This document shows positions 6,482-14,120 of a stretch of 16,103 nucleotides of DNA, piece by piece. Position 1 is the first letter of the stretch. The number at the start of each line of letters is the position of its first letter. Made by a program: the position numbers and the translations under genes. Below the pieces are notes generated by a model that made no database searches, was not told where the DNA came from, and was given only the letters and a program-made list of their open reading frames with translations. Source of the DNA: UBA2040 sp047637535 (GTDB lineage Bacteria > Bacteroidota > Bacteroidia > Flavobacteriales_D > Crocinitomicaceae); contig JBLIKY010000033.1 in assembly GCA_047637535.1 (NCBI GenBank), forward strand, positions 1 to 16,103, in the 5' to 3' direction.

Positions 6482-7969
6482 ATGGTTGAGTACGATTTAG
6501 TAGTCATAGGTGGAGGCCCTGCAGGATATGCAGCTGCCATGCGAGGAATAGATTTTGGCAAACATGTTTGCTTGATAGAAAAAGAACGAGTTGGTGGTGC
6601 TGGCGTGTACAACGGGGCACTTTCTTCTAAGACATTGTGGGAACTCTCGAATAGAGTGGTAAATGTTAACAATGCACTTTCTAATAAAAATTCTGAATTC
6701 ACTATTCCTTGGCAAGAGGTCAGACAAAACTTACAGGAGGCAATTTTTGAAAGAAAATTCCAATATAGCTGTCACATAAAGCTGTTGCAAACGGAAAACT
6801 TAAACAGGCTTTTTCAATATGAAAGAGGAACAGGAAAACTTCTGAGCAAAAATGAGATTGAAATTACGCACGAAGGGACTGTAAAAACTATTTCGGCTAA
6901 GAATATCATTTTGGCCACAGGGTCAAGACCGCGAATTCCTAAGCAGTTTATAGTTGACGAGGTGAATATTCTTACAAGTGACGGGATTGATCTTATTGAA
7001 GATTACCCAGAGAGCATTGTGATTGTAGGTGCCGGAGTAATTGGTTGTGAGTATGCAACTATTTTCTCAAATTTTGGCAAAACAAAGGTTTATATTATTG
7101 ACAACCAAGATAGTATACTGCCTTTTGAGGACCAAGACATATCCGAATTAGTCGCCAAAAACTTAGAGAGTAAAGGCGTAACTATACACCACAGTGCTTC
7201 TTTAGTAAGAATGGAAGTTATTGATAATGAGGTTGAGTACGAATTGTCTCACCCAACAGGTGAAAATCAAATAATACGAGTTAAAAAGGCACTTTTATCA
7301 GTAGGTAGAGTGCCAAATGTAGAAGGAATCGGTTTAGAGAACGCAGGGGTGAAAATGTCTAAACGAGGGGTACACATTGGTGACAATGATACCCGAACAA
7401 ATATTCCTAACATATATGCCGTCGGAGATGTTTCAGGTAGAATAGCCTTAGTGAATATTGGAGAAATTGAGGCTAGGCATTCGGTCGAACGAATGTTTGG
7501 ATTGGATGTAGATCCTTTGTCTTATGACAATGTTTGTACAATTATGTTTTTACAACCCGAAGTTGGTGCTGTAGGATTAAATGAGAAACAAGTCATGGAA
7601 AAAAATATACCTGCGAAAATTGTAAAAATTGATTACTCAGTTATTGCTCGAGCAATTGCGATGAGAAAAACGCAAGGTTTCTTTAAGATAATTGTCACCA
7701 ACGATAAGGAAATGAAGATTTTAGGAATGCGAGCTGTAGGAGAACATGCTTCGAGTGCTATACAAGCCGTTGGACTTTTAATCAAGATGGATGTAGGTAT
7801 TGAAGTACTGTCTGAACTCGTTCACCCTCACCCTTCCATTGTGGAGGGAATACAAGAGTGCGTAAGAATGCTCTTGAACAAATCGATATTTAAATCTTCA
7901 GTATTCAAGGATAAATTAGCATGTTATTCCTTAGTTGATGGAGTAAAAACACCATTGGAAAGACTGTAA
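6482..7969 (+). CDS. Lipoamide-dehydrogenase-like flavoprotein lacking the redox disulfide
   Basis: 495 residues with the class I pyridine nucleotide-disulfide oxidoreductase layout. It has FAD motif GGGPAG (10-15), ATGSRP (146-151), NAD(P) motif GAGVIG (184-189), second FAD motif YAVGDVSG (313-320) and a C-terminal dimerisation domain with the H451/E456 catalytic pair in HPHPSIVE. The segment that should hold the CxxxxC disulfide reads GGAGVYNGALSSK (38-50), with Gly41 and Ala46 in place of both cysteines. It therefore cannot cycle a disulfide like lipoamide dehydrogenase. A flavin-mediated role such as NAD(P)H oxidation or transhydrogenation, as in SthA-like relatives, is plausible but unproven. 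ATG at 6482; a TATATTTA sequence lies 20 bases upstream. It ends five bases from the convergent folD. Confidence 0.88.
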   Translation: MVEYDLVVIGGGPAGYAAAMRGIDFGKHVCLIEKERVGGAGVYNGALSSKTLWELSNRVVNVNNALSNKNSEFTIPWQEVRQNLQEAIFERKFQYSCHIKLLQTENLNRLFQYERGTGKLLSKNEIEITHEGTVKTISAKNIILATGSRPRIPKQFIVDEVNILTSDGIDLIEDYPESIVIVGAGVIGCEYATIFSNFGKTKVYIIDNQDSILPFEDQDISELVAKNLESKGVTIHHSASLVRMEVIDNEVEYELSHPTGENQIIRVKKALLSVGRVPNVEGIGLENAGVKMSKRGVHIGDNDTRTNIPNIYAVGDVSGRIALVNIGEIEARHSVERMFGLDVDPLSYDNVCTIMFLQPEVGAVGLNEKQVMEKNIPAKIVKIDYSVIARAIAMRKTQGFFKIIVTNDKEMKILGMRAVGEHASSAIQAVGLLIKMDVGIEVLSELVHPHPSIVEGIQECVRMLLNKSIFKSSVFKDKLACYSLVDGVKTPLERL

Positions 7970-7974
7970 TTAAT

Positions 7975-8853
7975 CTATTTTCCTTTTAAATCCATTGCTC
8001 TAAGGGTATTGATCATCAAAGAGGCAATGGTCATTGGACCTACACCACCTGGTACAGGAGTGATATACGAACATTTAGGCGCGACCTTATCAAAATCAAC
8101 ATCCCCGCGAAGTCTCCAACCTCTAGCTCTTGATTTATCGTCAACTCGAGTTGTTCCAACATCAATTACAACTGCCCCTTGTTTTACCATGTCTTCGGTA
8201 ATATAACCTGGGCGGCCGATAGCAGATATAATTATATCTGCTTCGAGGCAAATTTGTTTAAGGTTGGTTGTTCGGCTATGCGTCAAAGTAACCGTGCAAT
8301 TCCCTGGGTTTGTATTGCGAGCGAGCATGATACTAATTGGCATTCCAACTATATTGCTTCTCCCTATTACAACACAAGACTTTCCTGATGTTTCGATGTC
8401 ATTACGCTTGATTAATTCAATAATTCCCGCTGGAGTTGCGGGTAAGAAGCCAGGTAAATTCAGCACCATATTGCCCAGATTCACAGGATGAAACCCATCG
8501 ACATCCTTAATTGGGTCTATGGCTTGAGTGATTTTCATTTCATCGATATGCTTTGGAAGCGGCAGTTGAACGATGAAACCATCAATACTTTTGTCTTCAT
8601 TTAAAGCTTTCACTTTCGCTAAAAGAACCTCTTCTGGAACAGAATCATCGTAACGAATCAAGGTGCTTTCAAAGCCAATTTGGTCACAAGCTTTTACTTT
8701 TGCATTAACGTAAGTCAGTGATCCGCCGTCGTTACCAACAAGAATTGCAGCCAAATGGGGGATTTTCATTCCTTTATCTTTCCTTTCTTTGACTTTTGTC
8801 GCCAATTCCAATCTGATTTTATCTGCTGTTGCTTTTCCGTCGAGTAACTTCAT
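7975..8853 (-). CDS. folD: Bifunctional methylene-THF dehydrogenase / methenyl-THF cyclohydrolase
   Basis: FolD interconverts 5,10-methylene-, methenyl- and 10-formyl-tetrahydrofolate, supplying one-carbon units for purines and fMet. The protein is 292 residues, normal for the family. Visible are YVNAK with catalytic K52, VQLPLP (95-100), KDVDGFHP (116-123), the NADP-binding VVIGRSNIVG (161-170), and PVPGGVGPMT near the C-terminus. The open frame continues to a TTG at 8883, but the promoter box lies in that extension and the ATG at 8853 gives the usual start (MKLLDGKATA), so I use it. It is convergent with the flavoprotein gene and divergent from the exported protein at 8936. Confidence 0.97.
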   Translation of the reverse strand: MKLLDGKATADKIRLELATKVKERKDKGMKIPHLAAILVGNDGGSLTYVNAKVKACDQIGFESTLIRYDDSVPEEVLLAKVKALNEDKSIDGFIVQLPLPKHIDEMKITQAIDPIKDVDGFHPVNLGNMVLNLPGFLPATPAGIIELIKRNDIETSGKSCVVIGRSNIVGMPISIMLARNTNPGNCTVTLTHSRTTNLKQICLEADIIISAIGRPGYITEDMVKQGAVVIDVGTTRVDDKSRARGWRLRGDVDFDKVAPKCSYITPVPGGVGPMTIASLMINTLRAMDLKGK

Positions 8854-8868
8854 TCGTATTATTTTGTG

Positions 8869-8876
8869 CAAAGATA
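8869..8876 (-). promoter_or_regulatory. Putative -7 box for folD
   Basis: TATCTTTG on the minus strand, 15 bases before the folD ATG. No TTG sits at a good -33 distance. A plus-strand TATATTTA (8924-8931), one base off the consensus, precedes the divergent gene. Confidence 0.5.
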
Positions 8877-8935
8877 AAAGCAATTTTTTTGTGAAACATG
8901 ATTTTCCTTATTTCTTCAAATCGTATATTTAGCAA

Positions 8936-9505
8936 ATGAAGAATATATTGTTACTCAGCCTCGTTTTTGTTTCATTTTTTAGTTTTTCACAAGACGAAGA
9001 TTATGCCAAACCTAGATTTGGTCAAGAAATAGCAGTTGATGGTTTTTTCTCCGTTAACACTTTCGGAGGTATTTTTGATATTGGCACTAAGTTCGGGGTG
9101 AAATTTGGGAAAGACAGTACATTAATTGCTGGACCATCACTACGATTACAAAGAATTTGGTCCAATGTTCTTCAACAAAAAAACTCATACAACATCTATG
9201 GAGGAGGCGCATTTTTTCATGCTAGATTTTACAACGCATTTTTTTTAGGGGCTGAGTTTGAGTACTTACATACTCCGTTTAACTTCTTACTTGTCGACTC
9301 TCCAAAACAATGGGTACCTGTTTTTTTTATAGGAGGAGGGTATTCCCAAGCCTTTGATTCAGGATTGAGATTAAATGTGGGTATCATGTATGATTTAATC
9401 AATTCGGTCAATACACCTTTTAGAAGAAGTTACCTCACTAAGAAAGAAAATGGTGTGTTTATTCCAATTATTTACAGAATTGCACTTTTTATTCCGCTAC
9501 GATAA
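8936..9505 (+). CDS. Exported beta-barrel-like protein of unknown function
   Basis: 189 residues starting with a signal peptide (MKNILLLSLVFVSFFSFSQ, cleavage near Ser18/Gln19). The body is rich in aromatic and glycine residues in alternating patterns (FGVKFGKDSTLIAG, FFIGGGYSQAF, LRLNVGIMYDL), consistent with a small outer-membrane barrel. No named family is recognised. TATATTTA, resembling the -7 box except for its last base, ends four bases before the ATG, so the mRNA may be leaderless. The last nine bases overlap the end of the convergent S4-domain gene. Confidence 0.8.
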   Translation: MKNILLLSLVFVSFFSFSQDEDYAKPRFGQEIAVDGFFSVNTFGGIFDIGTKFGVKFGKDSTLIAGPSLRLQRIWSNVLQQKNSYNIYGGGAFFHARFYNAFFLGAEFEYLHTPFNFLLVDSPKQWVPVFFIGGGYSQAFDSGLRLNVGIMYDLINSVNTPFRRSYLTKKENGVFIPIIYRIALFIPLR

Positions 9506-9715
9506 GGTGATTTTGTGGTTATCGATTAAAAGTTGATCTCCAGGGATAAGCTTGGCTCGTTTTCTTAATTCGATTTTACCGTTTCTTTCGACATCGCCGT
9601 TTTCTACTATCATTTTCGCATGTCCACCTGTGCTCGCTATGCCTGTTGCTTTAAGAAGTTGCAATAAATCAATGTATTCGCCTTCTATCTTAAAAATTAT
9701 TTCTTTAATATCCAT
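9497..9715 (-). CDS. Small S4-domain RNA-binding protein (YaaA/RlbA-like)
   Basis: About 72 residues consisting almost only of an S4 RNA-binding domain. It has YIDLLQLLKATGIASTGG, then GHAKMIVENGDVERNG and the basic ELRKRAKLIPGD, the usual pattern of single-S4 proteins related to B. subtilis YaaA/RlbA. It probably binds structured RNA (rRNA or tRNA); the exact target is unknown. Two in-frame ATGs exist, 9727 and 9715; both lie within the meaB coding region, giving a 31- or 19-base overlap. I take the inner one, but this is a weak preference. Likely translated by coupling to meaB. Confidence 0.85.
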   Translation of the reverse strand: MDIKEIIFKIEGEYIDLLQLLKATGIASTGGHAKMIVENGDVERNGKIELRKRAKLIPGDQLLIDNHKITLS

Positions 9716-10731
9716 TTTTTCATCCATTGGTCAGCTGCTTCAAAAGCTGAGATTTCTTTGTTGTTTATCTTGACTTTTTTCGCTTCAATGTCAAGTTTTA
9801 CGACCTCATCATTTGTGAAGTGGTTTAAAATATTGTCTTTTAGGCTTTCTATAAACCATTGAATTTCTTGTTCGCGACGCTTTTGATCAAAACTACCATT
9901 AGTATTCGTATGACGTTGGTACTTTTCAATTTCTTCCCAAACCTCTTGAATATTATGATTATGCAAAGCACTAACGATTTTGGCTTGAGGAATCCAATTG
10001 TTTTCATTGGCCGGAAAGAGATGCATGGCGTTCTTATATTCCTGGGCGGCCATTTGAGCTTTTTTGACGTTGTCACCGTCGGCTTTGTTAATGATAAGAA
10101 GGTCTGCCAATTCCATTATCCCTCTTTTGATTCCTTGCAGCTCATCCCCTGCTCCCGCAAGCATCAAAAGTAAGAAGAAATCGACCATGGAGTGAACCAA
10201 GGTTTCAGATTGTCCTACCCCTACTGTTTCAACTAATATCACATCGTATCCAGCTGCTTCGCAAAGAACGATACATTCTCGAGTCTTGCGAGCAACCCCA
10301 CCCAGAGAAACACCAGCCGGCGAAGGACGAATGAAAGCATTATCCGAAACCGATAAATTGGACATTCTTGTTTTATCGCCCAAAATACTTCCACTATTTT
10401 CTTTACTACTTGGGTCTATTGCCAGTACAGCTATTTTCTTCCCCTTAGCAATCAAATGCATACCAAAGGACTCAATAAATGTGCTTTTTCCGACACCTGG
10501 AACACCGGTCACTCCTATTCTGATAGATTTCCCCGCAAAAGGAAGTGATCTTTTAATGAGCGCCTGAGCAGCAATTTGATCTTTTTGTAATGACGATTCT
10601 AGGAGGGTGATGGCCGAACTAAGTGCCGAATTATCTCCACTTATTAAGGCATCAAACAAAACATCAGACCTTATTAGTCTTGAATGTTCGCGTCTTTTTG
10701 CCTTCCAATTCTCTTTGTGGAGTTCGTTCAT
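9697..10731 (-). CDS. meaB: MeaB/ArgK GTPase, methylmalonyl-CoA mutase chaperone
   Basis: A 344-residue G3E-family P-loop GTPase. It has Walker A GVPGVGKS (76-83), DPSSKENSGSILGDKTRM (106-123), switch segment ETVGVGQSE (168-176) and NKAD (215-218). MeaB protects and reactivates the B12-dependent methylmalonyl-CoA mutase by gating cofactor loading. The mutase subunits are not in this window. The ATG at 10731 is preceded by TAATTTCG, one base off the -7 consensus. The gene is divergent from the YfcE-type phosphoesterase and overlaps the S4-domain gene at its 3' end. Calling it MeaB rather than another G3E member rests on length and the DPSSK/ETVGVGQSE motifs. Confidence 0.95.
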   Translation of the reverse strand: MNELHKENWKAKRREHSRLIRSDVLFDALISGDNSALSSAITLLESSLQKDQIAAQALIKRSLPFAGKSIRIGVTGVPGVGKSTFIESFGMHLIAKGKKIAVLAIDPSSKENSGSILGDKTRMSNLSVSDNAFIRPSPAGVSLGGVARKTRECIVLCEAAGYDVILVETVGVGQSETLVHSMVDFFLLLMLAGAGDELQGIKRGIMELADLLIINKADGDNVKKAQMAAQEYKNAMHLFPANENNWIPQAKIVSALHNHNIQEVWEEIEKYQRHTNTNGSFDQKRREQEIQWFIESLKDNILNHFTNDEVVKLDIEAKKVKINNKEISAFEAADQWMKKWILKK

Positions 10732-10793
10732 GTATCGAAATTAAAAAATTTGGAGAACATGAGCAGATTTAAATGGGATAAGCTTATTAATAC

Positions 10794-10801
10794 TATTTTT
10801 G
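10794..10801 (+). promoter_or_regulatory. Putative -7 box for the YfcE-type gene
   Basis: TATTTTTG on the plus strand ends six bases before the ATG at 10808, so the transcript is probably leaderless. No TTG is found at the -33 distance. Confidence 0.5.
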
Positions 10802-10807
10802 AAAACC

Positions 10808-11305
10808 ATGACGAAAATTGGCATTTTATCGGATACGCACGGTCATCTTGACCCAAAAATATTTACACATTTTAAGGATGTTGATCAAATATGGCATGCA
10901 GGCGATATTGGCAGTTTGGAGGTAATTGATCAATTGAGAGAGTTTAAACCTTTGCAAATTGTTCATGGCAATATTGATGACCATATTATTAGACAGGAAG
11001 CTCCAAAAACGCTAAGCTTTAAGGTAGAAGAAATTAAAGTTGGGATAATACATATAGCGGGAAAACCGGGTAAATATGTGCCCGATGCACATGAATTTAT
11101 TTTGGCCGAAAGACCAGACATCTTTGTATGCGGTCACAGCCACATTTTATTGGTTAAGCAGGATCCAAAATTTAAAATGTTGTGGATTAATCCGGGAGCA
11201 TGCGGCATCAAAGGATTTCACCAAGTCAAGACATTGATACGATTTGTAATTGATGGCAAGACGATTAAAGATATGGAGGTCATTGAGATTGGAAAAAGAG
11301 CTTAA
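10808..11305 (+). CDS. YfcE/MJ0936-type metallophosphoesterase
   Basis: 165 residues with the dinuclear-metal phosphoesterase motifs in order: SDTHG (D9, H11), HAGDIG (D33), HGNIDDH (N55), H82 in IIHIAG, and GHSH (H110/H112). Members of this small family hydrolyse phosphodiester model substrates; the physiological substrate is mostly unknown. The frame also opens at a TTG at 10799, but that TTG lies in the predicted -7 box, and the ATG at 10808 gives the expected short N-terminus before the first beta strand. It is followed after about 37 bases by porQ and could share its transcript. Confidence 0.92.
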   Translation: MTKIGILSDTHGHLDPKIFTHFKDVDQIWHAGDIGSLEVIDQLREFKPLQIVHGNIDDHIIRQEAPKTLSFKVEEIKVGIIHIAGKPGKYVPDAHEFILAERPDIFVCGHSHILLVKQDPKFKMLWINPGACGIKGFHQVKTLIRFVIDGKTIKDMEVIEIGKRA

Positions 11306-11342
11306 ATATAATTTTATCATAAAAAATGCGTTATCGATGGGG

Positions 11343-12377
11343 ATGAGAAAAATTGCAATTGTATTTTTTATGCTTTCAAGTGTTTTCACTTATTCCCAGA
11401 CAGGGGGTAGTAATTCTTTTGCCTTTTTAAATCTTCCATTTTCTGCAAGATCAATGGCTTTGGGTGGTGACCTAATTACAATTAAAGATAAGGACCAAAA
11501 TTTAGCCATTCTCAATCCGGCTTTATTGAATGAATCCATGCACAATTCCATTTCTACAAATCAAGCTTTATTGCCTGCAGGAATCAATTATGGTATGTTT
11601 AATTATGCTCGAACTTTCAAAAATGAATTGACGGGAATGGGTCACATTCGTTATGTTGATTACGGTAAAATGGTGAGGCGAGATGAAATTGGCAATGACT
11701 TAGGGATTTTTAAACCCATGGACATAATTCTCGGCGCGAGTGTTGGAAAAGCCTTCGCTCCAAAATGGAATGTCGGCATGACTTTTAACCTGATTTATTC
11801 TCAACTCGAAATTTACAATTCTTTTGGAGCAAGCATAGATTTTGGGGTTAGTTATTACAACGAAGAAAAACTGTTTGGTGCTGCGTTTATAGCTAAAAAC
11901 GCAGGCTTTCAATTTAATGGCTACTCAGAGTCAAACAGAGACCCCTTGCCAGCTGAATTGCAGGCATCTGTCTCCAAAAAGCTTAGATATGCTCCGTTTA
12001 GATTTTCTCTCTTAGCGCATCACTTAAACCGCTTTGATCTTTCTTACAACGACCCAAGTGAAGTGCCAACGATTGATGCTCTCACAGGAGATACAATTCC
12101 ACCTGCTACAGCCGGATTTGTTGAGAAAATTGCGCAACACTTTACCTACCAAATTGAGATATTACTATCTGATAATTTTCATATCCGAACGGCCTTTGAC
12201 TACCTCAAAAGACAAGAAATGAAACTTGCTTCTCGTCCAGGCTTATCTGGTTTTAGTTTTGGTGTAGGAATGTCGTTTAAGCGATTCACGATTGATTACG
12301 GTGCATTGATCCAATCTCGTGCAGGAAGTCAACATATGATTTCCCTGAGTTCGAACCTTGACAAATGGAGAAAATGA
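11343..12377 (+). CDS. porQ: Type IX secretion system protein PorQ
   Basis: About 344 residues with a signal peptide (MRKIAIVFFMLSSVFTYSQ, cleavage near Ser18/Gln19). The mature start TGGSNSFAFLNLPFSARSMALGG is typical of PorQ, an outer-membrane FadL/PorV-like barrel. It continues with NPALLNESMHNS, INYGMFNYAR and the later segment APFRFSLLAHHLNRFDLSYNDP. PorQ is needed for attachment of type IX cargo at the cell surface in Porphyromonas, together with PorU, PorV and PorZ. The frame is open back to 11250 within the phosphoesterase gene; I use the ATG at 11343 (an ATG at 11337 is equally possible). The next gene is cmk, a neighbourhood I recall from other Bacteroidota. Confidence 0.93.
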   Translation: MRKIAIVFFMLSSVFTYSQTGGSNSFAFLNLPFSARSMALGGDLITIKDKDQNLAILNPALLNESMHNSISTNQALLPAGINYGMFNYARTFKNELTGMGHIRYVDYGKMVRRDEIGNDLGIFKPMDIILGASVGKAFAPKWNVGMTFNLIYSQLEIYNSFGASIDFGVSYYNEEKLFGAAFIAKNAGFQFNGYSESNRDPLPAELQASVSKKLRYAPFRFSLLAHHLNRFDLSYNDPSEVPTIDALTGDTIPPATAGFVEKIAQHFTYQIEILLSDNFHIRTAFDYLKRQEMKLASRPGLSGFSFGVGMSFKRFTIDYGALIQSRAGSQHMISLSSNLDKWRK

Positions 12378-12401
12378 CCTTTATTTGGTTAAATTTACAT
12401 T

Positions 12402-13103
12402 GTGAATTCTTTAATAAATAAAAAAATAACCATAGCCATTGACGGACATTCGTCCTGCGGTAAAAGCACAATGGCCAAGGCTCTCGCTAAAGAAATTGGC
12501 TACATTTATATAGACACAGGTGCCATGTATCGAGGAGTCACCCTTTATTGTTTAAGGAAAGGGCTAATTGATGATCAACAAATCGATGCTCCCGCCATAA
12601 TCAAAAGTCTGAACAACATTAAAATTCATTTTGAATACGATGAGGCGCTGAAAAAGCCAATTCTTCATTTAAACAACGAAAATGTAGAGGAAGAAATCAG
12701 AGGCTTAAGAGTTTCTTCTTTTGTGTCTCCGATTGCAGCTATTAAGGAAGTCAGAATCAAACTGGTTGCATTGCAAAGAGAAATGGGTAAAAAAGGTGGA
12801 GTTATTCTTGACGGAAGAGACATTGGTTCGGTCGTTTTCCCAAAGGCAGAATTAAAACTATTTGTTACCGCAAAATCTGCCATAAGAGCCCAAAGAAGAT
12901 ATTTGGAACTTAAACCAGCTGACCCATCAGTAAAGCTTGAAGAAATTCAAAAAAACATTGAGGAACGAGATTTTTTAGATACGACTAGAAAAGAAAGTCC
13001 ATTAATTAAAACCGATGACGCTTTGGTGCTTGACAACAGTGAGTTAAGCGAAAAAGAGCAGCTCTTGTGGGTTTTAGATAGGATTTGTGAAATTCTGAAT
13101 TAA
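12402..13103 (+). CDS. cmk: (d)CMP kinase
   Basis: Cytidylate kinase phosphorylates CMP and dCMP with ATP. 233 residues with P-loop GHSSCGKST (15-23), DTGAMYRG (38-45), and DGRDIGSVVFP (137-147). A lid-like basic stretch RAQRRYLEL (162-170) and the ERD segment (188-190) followed by R196 complete the site. The start is a GTG at 12402; there is no ATG before the domain, and the protein then begins nine residues ahead of the first strand, as expected. TAAATTTA, one base off the -7 consensus, ends four bases before the GTG. It lies 24 bases after porQ, so cotranscription is likely. Confidence 0.96.
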   Translation: MNSLINKKITIAIDGHSSCGKSTMAKALAKEIGYIYIDTGAMYRGVTLYCLRKGLIDDQQIDAPAIIKSLNNIKIHFEYDEALKKPILHLNNENVEEEIRGLRVSSFVSPIAAIKEVRIKLVALQREMGKKGGVILDGRDIGSVVFPKAELKLFVTAKSAIRAQRRYLELKPADPSVKLEEIQKNIEERDFLDTTRKESPLIKTDDALVLDNSELSEKEQLLWVLDRICEILN

Positions 13104-13117
13104 TTGTATTATATTTG
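13085..13117 (+). promoter_or_regulatory. Putative promoter for the ACT-like regulator, with long leader
   Basis: TTG (13085-13087), 22 bases, then TATATTTG (13110-13117) on the plus strand fits the Bacteroidota -33/-7 consensus. The -33 element is in the end of cmk. The start codon lies 125 bases downstream of the box, unlike the near-leaderless layout of the other genes here. Confidence 0.5.
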
Positions 13118-13137
13118 TTTTTGAAGCGTAATCAACA

Positions 13138-13220
13138 TATTCAAAATAAGTTCTATATTGGTCTCCTAGTTTGAATACAAATTTTAGGTGTTATTTATTA
13201 AACCACTTGAATACTAACAC
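13138..13220 (+). repeat. Inverted and direct repeats in the leader of the ACT-like gene
   Basis: TATTCAAA (13138-13145) is the exact reverse complement of TTTGAATA (13170-13177). A second copy of TTGAATAC (13207-13214, first copy 13171-13178) can pair with the same left arm over seven bases. GTGTTA (13188-13193) and TAACAC (13215-13220) form another arm pair. These pairings overlap or compete. All arms are short and AT-rich, so chance is possible. Confidence 0.4.
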
Positions 13221-13242
13221 ATTCTAATTTCATACTTACACA

Positions 13243-13905
13243 ATGGATTCAATTGGAAAAATCACAGAAGACCTTATAAATCGCAGCCCTTTTTTACGTG
13301 AAGCAATTACTGATAACCTCATCAATATATCATCTTTAGCGCGTAAGTTAAAACCTGAAATCGAAGAGAAATTAGGCCGAACGGTCAAGGAAGGCGCCAT
13401 TGTGATGACTATAAAAAGGATGTCTCCTGGACTTTATCACCGATTAAACATTAAAATCACCAACATGATGTCTGAGTTGGGTGATTTTTTGGTTAGAAGT
13501 AACCTATCTGATTTTACCTACGAAAATTCTGAATCTTTGAAGAGTTCTCAGTCTGATTTTATTCAATTGATGAGAAAGGAAAATGATAATTTCTACACCA
13601 TTTCACAAGGGTTGTCAGAAACAACATTTATTGTAAGTGCTAGTCAAAATGAAACGGTTAAACATTTCTTTCGTTCAGAAAAATTAAAAGCACATACTGA
13701 GAAACTGGCATCAGTAACGGTTAAATTACCTACCGTTAACATAGAGATTTACGGTGTTTACTATTACATTCTTAAGCAATTGGCTTGGGAGGGAATAAAC
13801 ATTGTACAAGTCGTATCCACATCCAACGAATTTACAATAGTTGTAAAACAGGATGAGATTGACAGTGCCTTTAAGATATTAATGAATTTGAAACGAATGG
13901 CTTAA
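13243..13905 (+). CDS. ACT-domain-like regulatory protein
   Basis: 220 residues. The C-terminal 70 residues (about 150-220) look like an ACT-type ligand-binding domain, with VTVKLPTVNIEIYGVYYYIL, then QLAWEGINIVQVVSTSNEF, then TIVVKQDEIDSAFKIL. This C-terminus resembles the regulatory half of aspartate kinase. The N-terminal part (about 1-75) is helical with ISSLARKLKPEIEEKLGRTV, possibly a winged-helix-like region, so DNA binding or amino-acid sensing is plausible but inferred. No kinase catalytic motifs are present, so an 'aspartate kinase' label would be wrong. The stop shares the palindrome TTAA with the stop of the convergent small membrane protein gene. Confidence 0.75.
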   Translation: MDSIGKITEDLINRSPFLREAITDNLINISSLARKLKPEIEEKLGRTVKEGAIVMTIKRMSPGLYHRLNIKITNMMSELGDFLVRSNLSDFTYENSESLKSSQSDFIQLMRKENDNFYTISQGLSETTFIVSASQNETVKHFFRSEKLKAHTEKLASVTVKLPTVNIEIYGVYYYILKQLAWEGINIVQVVSTSNEFTIVVKQDEIDSAFKILMNLKRMA

Positions 13906-14087
13906 GCTTTGCATTTCTCCTCTGGAGAAGCTCCGCATAAACCACAAGATGCTCCTTGTTCTTGAAGCATAGGGTTGTTGCTTGCACAAGTTCCTGCAAA
14001 TTTTCCATCTTTTTTCGCCCAAATTTTAATTGCAATTCCTGCAAAGGCTAAGGCTAATAATCCTATTGTGATGAAAACTAATTTCAT
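13902..14087 (-). CDS. Small single-span membrane protein with CGLCG motif
   Basis: 61 residues. A hydrophobic helix (about 3-22) is followed by the basic KIWAKKDG and a tail with four cysteines (34, 48, 51, 59) in the pattern GTCASNNP and CGLCG-x7-C. I recognise this as a common conserved Bacteroidota protein of unknown function. The CxxC tail could bind metal or be redox active; its sidedness is not evident. ATG at 14087; TAACTTTG lies 17 bases upstream. It overlaps the convergent ACT-like gene by four bases at the shared TTAA. Confidence 0.85.
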   Translation of the reverse strand: MKLVFITIGLLALAFAGIAIKIWAKKDGKFAGTCASNNPMLQEQGASCGLCGASPEEKCKA

Positions 14088-14104
14088 AATTTCTTCCTTT
14101 TCAA

Positions 14105-14112
14105 CAAAGTTA
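14105..14112 (-). promoter_or_regulatory. Putative -7 box for the 61-residue membrane protein gene
   Basis: TAACTTTG on the minus strand, 17 bases before the ATG at 14087. No TTG is seen at -33. Confidence 0.45.
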
Positions 14113-14120
14113 CGATATTT

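Noticed and set aside
6412..6702. N-terminal 97-residue extension of the YkgJ-type frame
   Set aside because: It runs antisense over the flavoprotein's FAD domain, looks unlike protein, and the family begins near the ATG at 6411.
10759..10851. Plus-strand 30-codon ORF (starting MSRFKWDK) before the phosphoesterase
   Set aside because: It overlaps the phosphoesterase gene out of frame, has no promoter or recognisable motif, and is short enough to be chance.
11250..11342. Longer start for PorQ inside the phosphoesterase gene
   Set aside because: It would bury the signal peptide behind 31 basic residues; the ATG at 11343 (or 11337) gives a normal one.
13243..13905. Aspartate kinase
   Set aside because: Only an ACT-like C-terminus is present; no kinase catalytic domain or nucleotide-binding motif is seen.
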